Origin: Borrelia sp. RT5S
GTDB lineage: Bacteria; Spirochaetota; Spirochaetia; Borreliales; Borreliaceae
Assembly: GCF_021165755.1 (NCBI RefSeq)
Contig: NZ_CP088936.1
Location: 558,001-622,000, forward strand
Reading direction: 5' to 3'
DNA: 64,000 bases
Position numbers and translations under genes: made by a program. Of this stretch, positions 9,713 through 16,570 are shown one piece after another. Within the stretch, counting starts at the first letter, position 1. Each line of letters starts with the position of its first letter. Below the pieces are notes generated by a model. The model searched no databases. It saw only the letters and a program-made list of their open reading frames with translations, and had not been told where the DNA came from.

Positions 9713-9940
9713 TTGAATACTTTAACAATATCTCATGAGTTGAGCAAAATAAGTCAGGTCGATTACGATTCCGCCTTGTCGGAGCTTTCGGTGTTTTTCA
9801 AAGATGGTAGGGCTTATAAGTATTTTAAGATTGAGCCAAGGCATTTTAGTGTAATATCTAAACTTGTTCAAGAGAGAAAATCGGTTGGCAAGTACTTAAC
9901 GGAACATATTTTCAACAAATATGATCAAGAAAAGCTTTAA
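9713..9940 (+). CDS. KTSC-domain protein
   Basis: A 75-residue protein matching the small KTSC domain (Lys-tRNA-synthetase C-associated): SKISQVDYDSALSELSV, FKDGRAYKYFKI, then a helix and a basic GKYLTEH end. The domain is found alone or fused to other proteins and its function is not established. The start is taken as TTG 9713 because GGAGGG (9700-9705) sits 7 bases ahead; an in-frame TTG at 9698 would place that site inside the gene. A strong terminator follows 16 bases after the stop, so it is a single-gene unit. Confidence 0.78.
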   Translation: MNTLTISHELSKISQVDYDSALSELSVFFKDGRAYKYFKIEPRHFSVISKLVQERKSVGKYLTEHIFNKYDQEKL

Positions 9941-9956
9941 TTTAATTATTTAGTGG

Positions 9957-9990
9957 AAAAGGGCTCCGTGTATTGGGGGTCCTTTTTTAT
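9957..9990 (+). terminator. Rho-independent terminator after the KTSC gene
   Basis: An 11-bp stem (9957-9967 with 9976-9986, including GU pairs) and an 8-base loop, ending in six T residues at 9983-9988. Confidence 0.85.
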
Positions 9991-10051
9991 TTGCTTATTT
10001 GCATTTAAATGCTAGCTTGATTTTTAAAATAAAGACTTTAAAGATAATTGG

Positions 10052-10080
10052 TTGAGTTTTGTCAGCATAATATGTATAAT
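10052..10080 (+). promoter_or_regulatory. Sigma-70 promoter of the frameshifted exported protein
   Basis: TTGAGT (10052-10057) and TATAAT (10075-10080) are 17 bases apart, about 45 bases before the ATG at 10126, which has AAAGGAGG ahead. The intact expression signals contrast with the broken reading frame downstream. Confidence 0.7.
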
Positions 10081-10125
10081 TAAAGGGGTTAATTTTATAT
10101 TTTAAATGTGTTAAAGGAGGAAGAT

Positions 10126-11212
10126 ATGAAAAGGTTTTTGATTGTCTTGAGTTTGTTTTCTGTGTGTTCAGACAACTTTTGCTAAGGTCTTTTACTTCTC
10201 AGCAGGCGTTAATTTTCAGACTAGTCTTGAGTCGTTTTTTTTGTTCAATAAAGACACGGGTACGGTGCTTGACAATTGGTTGAGTATGCGGTTTTTCTCT
10301 ATCTTGAAGGATTTTAAGAGGAAGGCTATGCCTCGCTTTAATGTTCTTGTTAACAGTGCTACTGCTGTTTACAATTCTTATCGGGGAAATTACAATGCTA
10401 TTATTAGCTTGCCTGATAGGTTGAAAGCAATGCAGATAGCAGATGTTTTTGAACTGGATTTGTCTTCTTTAAAGGATGTGAGGTCTATTTTAGCTAATGC
10501 CCATCAGCTTAGAGATACTTTTTTAAAGTTAAGTAAATTAGATGTTGGGACTTTAATTGAAAGGTTAGATGGAGTTAGTGGAATTGGCATTAAAAAGTTT
10601 ATGATGCAGTTAGGAGAGACGACTAAACATGCTGTTGAATTAAAGGAAATGGTATTTGACCAGTTGGGCGAGTTTGGAGTTGGTAGTTCGGATGATGTTT
10701 TTGCATTGTTGGATGGAATTTCTACTCCGGGAAATGCTTTAAACGATGCTTTAAGGAAAAAGTTGTCACCTTTGTTTAGTACTGGTCTTCAGGGATATTT
10801 TCAAGTTGGACTTCCTATTGTGGACAGTGATTTTTATTTTGGGTTTGAGCTTGGATTTGGTATGAATTTTGGAAGAATGATTGTGCCTAATGCTAGACTT
10901 TTAAGAGATTCTTCGTCCGATAATTTGGGGTTTGGAGTAATGCCAAGACTTTTTGCCAAGTATGATATCTATTATTTAGCTGCTACCCTTTTTACGGGCT
11001 TTGGTGATAAATCTTTGGTAACAGATCCTGTTTATGTTGGAAATTTGGGTAATGAGAATAAGATAACTAGTCCTTTCAATGTTATTGAGACCGGATTTAG
11101 AATAAGATTGGCATTTCTTAATTTGGAAACATCGGTATTGTTTTCTGTTAGTGATTTTAAATATAGGGACCTGAGACTTGGACTTGGGTTTGAGATTCCA
11201 ATCATTATTTAG
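10126..11212 (+). pseudogene. Outer-membrane-like exported protein, frameshifted in signal peptide
   Basis: A well-placed ATG (10126, AGGAGG 6 bases ahead) starts a signal peptide MKRFLIVLSLFSV that hits TAA at 10183. The rest of the protein continues in another frame through TTFAKVFYFSAGVNFQ and on to 11212 (over 320 residues). Adding one TG to the TGTGTG tract at 10161-10166 would join the two into one protein with a signal cleavage site after TFA. The mature part ends in alternating beta strands (YFQVGLPIV, YFGFELGFGMNFG, LRLGLGFEIPIII), like a small outer-membrane barrel, and resembles the end of the protein at 11934-12566. Either a sequencing error, a real inactivation, or a phase-variable tract. 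The ORF from TTG 10241 has no ribosome site or signal. Confidence 0.72.
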
Positions 11213-11222
11213 GTTTTTGTGT

Positions 11223-11251
11223 TTGATTGGTGTTAAATTTTAATTTATAAT
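11223..11251 (+). promoter_or_regulatory. Sigma-70 promoter of the TPR lipoprotein
   Basis: TTGATT (11223-11228), 17 bases, TATAAT (11246-11251). The expected start near 11258 leaves about 26 bases of leader before ATG 11284 and argues against the GTG at 11263. Confidence 0.65.
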
Positions 11252-11283
11252 GTTTGTCCTAAGTGGACAAACTTTGTGTTTTT

Positions 11284-11817
11284 ATGTATAAGGTGTTCTT
11301 TTTTTTTCCTCTTTGTTTAGTGTTATCATGCAGTACTCTTTCTAGAGAATATCAGGCCATCTCAGATGAGTACTATAAACTTGCCAAATTGAATGAGGAG
11401 CTTGGGAACAATCAAGCATCTGTATCACTTTATGAGAGGTCTATTAAATTTAATTTAAATTTAAATAATGCATCTAGCTATAATTTTGTTTTAGCTTATA
11501 TAAATTTAAAAAAATATGATGAGGCTGAGTCTAGCCTTGCGTCTTTATTGGAGAGTGATCCTGACAATATTTTATTGATCAATTTAAAAGCTTACTTGTT
11601 TTTAAGGAAGAATAGTTTGGATGAGTCTTTAAAATTTTATTTAAAGACTCTAGAAAGTGCTCCTGCTAATAAGGAAGCGTTGTTTAATGTCTTCTACATC
11701 TATCATTTAAGAAATGATAAGGAAAATACAAAAAAATACATATTAAAGTATAGAGAATTAAATTATCCTGTCCCTTCCAGTGCAAGTGATATAGTCTCTT
11801 CCATCTTAGAGAATTGA
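11284..11817 (+). CDS. TPR-repeat lipoprotein
   Basis: A 177-residue protein with a lipoprotein signal, MYKVFFFFPLCLVLSC, placing the lipidated Cys at residue 16. About three tetratricopeptide repeats follow (KLNEELGNNQASVSLYERS, KKYDEAESSLASLLESDP, NSLDESLKFYLKTLESAP). It should be membrane-anchored and act as a protein-binding scaffold. It sits between two genes for outer-membrane-like proteins, so a role in their assembly or as a partner is possible but only inferred. The start at 11284 is chosen from the lipoprotein signal and the promoter position; GTG 11263 is in frame. The ribosome site is weak. Confidence 0.85.
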   Translation: MYKVFFFFPLCLVLSCSTLSREYQAISDEYYKLAKLNEELGNNQASVSLYERSIKFNLNLNNASSYNFVLAYINLKKYDEAESSLASLLESDPDNILLINLKAYLFLRKNSLDESLKFYLKTLESAPANKEALFNVFYIYHLRNDKENTKKYILKYRELNYPVPSSASDIVSSILEN

Positions 11818-11835
11818 TTCTAAAAATGGTTTTTG

Positions 11836-11844
11836 TGGTATAAT
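11836..11844 (+). promoter_or_regulatory. Extended -10 promoter element
   Basis: TGGTATAAT (TGn plus TATAAT at 11839-11844), about 90 bases before the gene at 11934. A TTGATT lies 19 bases further upstream, a poor spacing, so the extended -10 probably carries the promoter. Confidence 0.55.
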
Positions 11845-11933
11845 GGGCCAATATTTGTTACAACTGCTCTTGTACTAAAAGTTTAGGGTTTAGTATCAGA
11901 GTTTGTTTAGATATTTTTGGAGGTTTAACTAAC

Positions 11934-12566
11934 ATGAGAGTAAGGGTTTTATTTTTAGGTTTGTTTATGCTTGTTTCTGTCAATAGTTTTTCGGACACCA
12001 CTTTTGAACTTAATCTTGGATTTGGAGTAGACATACCGGTTAGTGTTATTTCAAATTTTTATAATACGGCTTTAGATTTGGGAGAGAAGCTGAAGAAGGA
12101 CGTGAGTTCCGTAGAGAGAGAGGAAATAGTTCGAAGTTTTTCGGATATGGTTAATGTGTCTAAGACTGGTTTAAGTTATGGAGGCCATGCTCAAATGGGA
12201 GCAAGATTTGATGATCTTTTGTCACTTGGGCTTGAACTTGGATTTGATTTGAATTTATTTAAGGCAATAAGTCGTGAGGGACAATTGAATGATAGCTTTT
12301 CATTTATTGGAGCATTAGAGCCCAGATTTTATACAAGATTAGATTTTTTTATTGGTGCTGTTGCATTATTTACTGGACCTAGATTGAATGTGGCTACTGG
12401 TGTTAAAGATTCTATTTTGGATGATCTTGGTGTGTTTGCTTGGGATTTAGGAGGGAGGGCTGTACTTTCTTTCTTAATGCTTGAGGTGTATTATAGTTGG
12501 AACATTAAGAACAATGTATTTTCTGACTTAAAGGTTGGATTGGGGCTCGAGTTTGGAATTATATAG
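11934..12566 (+). CDS. Predicted outer-membrane beta-barrel protein
   Basis: A 210-residue exported protein with signal peptide MRVRVLFLGLFMLVSVNSFS. The mature part alternates hydrophobic and polar residues with aromatic ends (TFELNLGFGVDIPVS, LLSLGLELGFDLNLF, DLKVGLGLEFGII) and ends in a hydrophobic strand, as small outer-membrane barrels do. Its C-terminal strand pattern is shared with the frameshifted gene at 10126-11212, which suggests paralogues flanking the TPR lipoprotein. GGAGG precedes the ATG. No known family or function is recognised; homologues are conserved hypotheticals upstream of prs in Borrelia. Confidence 0.78.
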   Translation: MRVRVLFLGLFMLVSVNSFSDTTFELNLGFGVDIPVSVISNFYNTALDLGEKLKKDVSSVEREEIVRSFSDMVNVSKTGLSYGGHAQMGARFDDLLSLGLELGFDLNLFKAISREGQLNDSFSFIGALEPRFYTRLDFFIGAVALFTGPRLNVATGVKDSILDDLGVFAWDLGGRAVLSFLMLEVYYSWNIKNNVFSDLKVGLGLEFGII

Positions 12567-12669
12567 ATCGCAGCATAGCTAATAATTGGTTTTGGGGTGT
12601 AGGTGGTTGTTTGGTGCAATTTCCTCACCCAAGTGTATGGTCCGTTTGTTAAGGGTTTTCGTTGGTCTT

Positions 12670-12699
12670 TTGTGTATTTTGGTTGATTTAATGTAGAAT
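12670..12699 (+). promoter_or_regulatory. Possible promoter of prs
   Basis: TTGTGT (12670-12675), 18 bases, TAGAAT (12694-12699), about 39 bases before the prs start. The -35 match is weak. Confidence 0.35.
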
Positions 12700-12737
12700 A
12701 GAAGAAGTGTTTTTGTTTAAGTGGGGAGTTTTCGAAA

Positions 12738-13958
12738 TTGAGTCTGCTTATTAAGAAGTCGATAGGAATTGTTGCTTGTCCTGGTGGGAAGGTGTTTGCT
12801 GGTAAAATCATTGGAGAGCTTAGAAAGATATTTCTGCATGCTGAAAGACAGGTTGTTGAAAAAATTTCTAAAACTTCTAGTTGTTTGAAGGAAGATATTT
12901 TAAAGCTTGAGGGAATCTTGCCTCCTTTTTTGGAAGGGCTTGAATTTTCTAACATAGGGGTTGATGAAGACATGTCGATTCCTGTGAAGTTCGTCAAATT
13001 TGCCAATGGTGAATTTAAGTCAGAGATCTTAAAGACCATAAGAGATAGAGATATTTTTATTGTTCAGGATGTTTCTAACACATTTCCAGTTGATGTAAAT
13101 GGAAATGAAAAAGTAGTCATGACAATCAATGACCATATGATGAATTTAATGACTACAGTAGATGCATGTATTCAGGCTAAAGCGAATTCTGTAAGTGTTA
13201 TCGTTCCTTCTTATCCTTACTCAAGACAGGATAAAAAACATTCAAGAGAGGGACTAACGGCAAGTCTCTTTGGGAGATTTTTAGAAGAGTTGGGAGTTAA
13301 ACATATTTTAACATTAGATATTCATTCAAAATCCATTGAGAATGTTTTCAGAAGGTCGTATTTTGAAAATTTGAATGTATCTTACGAAATTTTTGAAGTT
13401 TTAGCCGATCTGATAGACATTAAAGATTTAAATTTGGTAGTTGTTTCTCCCGATACAGGGGCTGTTAATAGAAATAAGTTTTTCGCATCTAGTCTTAAGA
13501 GGCCTTTAGCTTTGCTTTATAAAGAGAGAGATTATTCAAGGGTAGTTCATAGTGTTAGCGACTCTAACATATCTGTTACTAAACTCTTAGGAGATGTTGA
13601 GGGTAAGAACGTTTTTATGAGCGATGACATGTTGGCCACTGGTGGAACTTTTATTAAGGCTGTAAAATTACTTAAAAGCATGGGAGCTAAAAAGATTATA
13701 TGTGCAATAAGTTTGCCATTTTTTAATGGGGATGCTATTAAGTATTTTGACAAAGCTTATGAAGAAGGATATTTTTACAAAATCATAGGGACAAATGCGG
13801 TTTACCATGATTCTGAGCTTATAAATAAACCTTGGTATTGCGAGGCTAATGTTGCGCATATTTTTGCGGGTGCAATTTTTGCGATTCACAACAGGATCAG
13901 TTTACAAAAAATTCTGGATAGAAGTGATGATATTCAAAGTTTGATTTCGAAGAGATGA
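12738..13958 (+). CDS. prs: Ribose-phosphate pyrophosphokinase (PRPP synthase)
   Basis: Makes PRPP from ribose 5-phosphate and ATP for nucleotide synthesis and salvage. The chain has 406 residues, about 90 longer than the usual 310-320. The extra length is near the N-terminus, between the first strand (GIVACPGGKVFAGKII) and the conserved core (VKFANGEFKSEI). The catalytic flexible region is recognisable (PSYPYSRQDKKHSREGLTA) and the PRPP-binding loop reads DDMLATGGT. The TTG start at 12738 has GGGGAG 9 bases ahead. The next gene begins 5 bases after the stop, so prs and the FGGY kinase form an operon; a kinase making a pentose phosphate next to PRPP synthase is a sensible pairing. Confidence 0.93.
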   Translation: MSLLIKKSIGIVACPGGKVFAGKIIGELRKIFLHAERQVVEKISKTSSCLKEDILKLEGILPPFLEGLEFSNIGVDEDMSIPVKFVKFANGEFKSEILKTIRDRDIFIVQDVSNTFPVDVNGNEKVVMTINDHMMNLMTTVDACIQAKANSVSVIVPSYPYSRQDKKHSREGLTASLFGRFLEELGVKHILTLDIHSKSIENVFRRSYFENLNVSYEIFEVLADLIDIKDLNLVVVSPDTGAVNRNKFFASSLKRPLALLYKERDYSRVVHSVSDSNISVTKLLGDVEGKNVFMSDDMLATGGTFIKAVKLLKSMGAKKIICAISLPFFNGDAIKYFDKAYEEGYFYKIIGTNAVYHDSELINKPWYCEANVAHIFAGAIFAIHNRISLQKILDRSDDIQSLISKR

Positions 13959-13962
13959 TTTT

Positions 13963-15327
13963 ATGAATGTGCTAAGTATTGATATTGGTACTAGTACTTT
14001 AAAGTCTGCTTTACTCAATTCTCAAGAAGGGGTCTTGGAGAGTTTTGATGTAAGTTATTTTGATTATTTCGTTGTTGATTTTAGAGATTTTGATTACAGA
14101 ATATGGGTCTTTGCTTTAAAGAGGGTGTTTTCTAATTTCAGAGGTAGAGATGTGGATTGCATTTCTATTAGTGGTATCTCCCCGTGTTTAATAACTCTTG
14201 ATTCAAATTTAGTTCCTTTGGAGGTTCTGCATTGGAATTCTTCTAAGGTATTTGGTGGGTTTAGTGGTAAGTCTGCTTTCTTGCCCTTTGTTCTGAGCAC
14301 ATGTGAGAGAGGAATTTATGATAAGGTTAGGTACTTCGTATCTTGTTTTGAGTATTTTATTTATTTGCTTACAGGTAATCTTATTACAAGCTATCCCAGT
14401 TCAGCTTATTTGCCTTTTATTTGGAGTGATATTGAGATAAGAGAATACAATCTTGATAAGAATAAATTTCCCCCCTTTTTAAGGATGGGGGAGACTGCTG
14501 GGAGAGTTACTAATAGTGCTAGTGTTGAATTTGGAATCAAGGGTGGGGTAGAGGTAATTAATGCTGGTATGGATTATTTAAGTGTTCTTGTTGGGAGTGG
14601 GGCGTTTTACCCTGGAATTGTGTCAAACAGAACGGGGACAAGTGAAGGTTTTAATTTAGTTTCAGACGAGCAGTTAGAAGGCCTCTCTTTGCAGTATCCT
14701 TATTTTTTAGATGATTTATTCGTTATTGGAAAAATAGTTCCTTCTGGGTATTTGATGCAGGTTCTTAAAGATAAATTTTTTCATAGGACTAAACCTTTTG
14801 TAGAGTTTTTTGAGGAAATATCTAGGGTAAATGAAATGGATGATATCTACTTTTATAGAAGCAAGAAAGAGATTTTTCCCGATCATATTTTAGTGGATGT
14901 ACAAATAAAGGAAGATTTAAGCAAAGGTATTTTGGGGAGAGCAGATAATCCTTTACAAATAGGTATTGCAATACTTGAATCTTCTTATTTTGCGTTCTAT
15001 GACAGACTCCTGCAGTTTCAATCTTTGGGAAAGGAGGTATTGGATATTTTTTTGAGTGGATCTAATTCAGATAATTTATTTTTAAATGAACTAAAGGCTA
15101 ATATTATTGGTAGGGATTTAAAGATTTTTGAATTTAAACATTCAGAAATTATAGGTAATGCAATTTTGGCTTTTTGTCGTTTAAAAGAGTTTGAAAGCCT
15201 AGACAAAGCGTTTAAAAAGCTTGCTAAATTTGAGAGAGTTATACCGTGCAACACCAGCGTTCATGACATTTATGTAGAGAAATACCAAAAATATGTTTTG
15301 AATTTCGATTTATTTATTAATAGTTAA
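13963..15327 (+). CDS. xylB: FGGY-family carbohydrate kinase (xylulokinase-like)
   Basis: A 454-residue sugar kinase of the FGGY/ASKHA fold. It begins with the phosphate-1 loop LSIDIGTSTLKSALL, has SISGISP and the active-site region EVINAGMDYLSVLVGSGAF, and RTGTSEGF for the second phosphate loop. The match to true xylulokinases is weak, so the substrate is uncertain; B. burgdorferi's equivalent is annotated xylB by similarity. It lies 5 bases after prs. Its last 18 bases overlap the convergent SPOR gene. Confidence 0.85.
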   Translation: MNVLSIDIGTSTLKSALLNSQEGVLESFDVSYFDYFVVDFRDFDYRIWVFALKRVFSNFRGRDVDCISISGISPCLITLDSNLVPLEVLHWNSSKVFGGFSGKSAFLPFVLSTCERGIYDKVRYFVSCFEYFIYLLTGNLITSYPSSAYLPFIWSDIEIREYNLDKNKFPPFLRMGETAGRVTNSASVEFGIKGGVEVINAGMDYLSVLVGSGAFYPGIVSNRTGTSEGFNLVSDEQLEGLSLQYPYFLDDLFVIGKIVPSGYLMQVLKDKFFHRTKPFVEFFEEISRVNEMDDIYFYRSKKEIFPDHILVDVQIKEDLSKGILGRADNPLQIGIAILESSYFAFYDRLLQFQSLGKEVLDIFLSGSNSDNLFLNELKANIIGRDLKIFEFKHSEIIGNAILAFCRLKEFESLDKAFKKLAKFERVIPCNTSVHDIYVEKYQKYVLNFDLFINS

Positions 15328-15975
15328 GATATAGGCATCTTTGAATGAATTTGATGTTGATATTTTTCCCAGATCTGATTTTGCTTCTGATATGGTTTTA
15401 TAGGGCCCAGATCTGACTCGGTAGATATCTTTCTCATTTATTGTTGCTGAATAGATTTTTGCTTGTATTCTGTATTTCATTAGTTCCTGAATATTATTAT
15501 CAGCTGCAATTGGGTCCGATAGTGATGCAAATTGTACGTAGTATTCCTTATTAGGGTCATATTTATTTTCAGATTTGTTGTAAGATTTCCTTTTTGTCTT
15601 TGCAATAGTTTTTGGTTTTTGGAGTGATTCCCTTGGGTGTCTTTTGGGCGTAGCATCTTGTTTTATGACTCGCATTTCTTTCCCGCTACCGATATTGCTA
15701 TTTAAACTTTTATCTTTTTTAAGATCTTTTGTAAGGTCAATTATAATTTCATTTGCATTGTCGGTTATTTTTAATGTCTCTTCGGTATTTTCATTTTCCA
15801 TAGCTTTTTTTTCTTCTGTTTCTTGTAAAACAATATTTTTGCTTGCGATGTCAGAGGCTAGATTTTTGTTTGGGAAGAAAATAATTATTCCAAGGAATAT
15901 TATTGTACAAACGGCTATAATTGAAGTAAGCGCTACCAAAAAGCCTTTGTTGTTACTCTCATTCAAATCTTTCAT
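15310..15975 (-). CDS. SPOR-domain membrane protein
   Basis: A 221-residue protein with one N-terminal membrane span (FLVALTSIIAVCTIIFLGII, residues ~13-32), a charged linker of Lys/Glu/Asn, and a C-terminal SPOR domain (residues ~142-220: EYYVQFASLSDPIAADN..., YRVRSGPYKTISEAKSDL). SPOR domains bind denuded peptidoglycan glycan strands at the division septum, so this bitopic protein probably acts in cell division or wall remodelling. It is the last gene of the cheY1-to-coaE operon and overlaps coaE by 17 bases. Confidence 0.88.
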   Translation of the reverse strand: MKDLNESNNKGFLVALTSIIAVCTIIFLGIIIFFPNKNLASDIASKNIVLQETEEKKAMENENTEETLKITDNANEIIIDLTKDLKKDKSLNSNIGSGKEMRVIKQDATPKRHPRESLQKPKTIAKTKRKSYNKSENKYDPNKEYYVQFASLSDPIAADNNIQELMKYRIQAKIYSATINEKDIYRVRSGPYKTISEAKSDLGKISTSNSFKDAYILTINK

Positions 15976-16570
15976 CCATTACCTCTCTCATTTTTGTATC
16001 AATTTTTTTTTTCAGACAATCATAACTCCCATTGTTAATTATATTTATTATTTCTAGATTTAGAGTATTTTTATTGAAAAAAATACATTTTTGCCACTTA
16101 AGTATGTTTGTAATCAAATTATCATCGAAGTTGCGATTTAATTTCAGCCTTGCTCTTATCACGGTATCGCTTGCTTTTATTACAAATATATATCTGCAGA
16201 ATTGCTCAAGATTTAATTTAAAAAGCAACGCAGCGTTTATTATGATTCTATCAAATGTACTCTCCAATATTTTGCTTTCTACTTCCTTTTGTATAAAGGG
16301 ATGTGTTATTGCTTCTAGCTTATCCAGTTTTTCTTTATCATAGAAAACAATTTCTCTGAGCTTCAATCTTACTACTTCATTTTCATTATTTAATATTTTA
16401 CTACCAAAGGCCTCAACTACTTGATCTCGCCTTTTATGTAGAGCTGTGTGTCCAATTTTATCTACATCTATCTCGTGATACCCATACCCACCCGTAATTA
16501 TTTTTGAAACAGTATCTTTTCCAGTTGCTATTTTGCCGGTTATCCCAATTATGGATGCATTTCTCCCCAT
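15959..16570 (-). CDS. coaE: Dephospho-CoA kinase
   Basis: Catalyses the last step of coenzyme A synthesis, phosphorylating the 3'-OH of dephospho-CoA. The P-loop GITGKIATGKDTVSKI is at residues 9-24, followed by EIDVDKIGHTAL (the conserved D..A/GH region) and EAITHPFIQKEV. The length, 203 residues, is typical. Its ATG lies inside the end of polA (22-base overlap in another frame) and its end overlaps the SPOR gene, a tightly packed operon. Confidence 0.93.
   Translation of the reverse strand: MGRNASIIGITGKIATGKDTVSKIITGGYGYHEIDVDKIGHTALHKRRDQVVEAFGSKILNNENEVVRLKLREIVFYDKEKLDKLEAITHPFIQKEVESKILESTFDRIIINAALLFKLNLEQFCRYIFVIKASDTVIRARLKLNRNFDDNLITNILKWQKCIFFNKNTLNLEIINIINNGSYDCLKKKIDTKMREVMDERFE

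Noticed and set aside
10241-10260. TTG 10241 as the true start of an intact gene
   Set aside because: No ribosome site or signal peptide there; both are present in another frame upstream at 10126.
11263-11283. GTG 11263 as start of the TPR lipoprotein
   Set aside because: It lies about 5 bases after the expected transcript start, and the lipoprotein signal fits ATG 11284.
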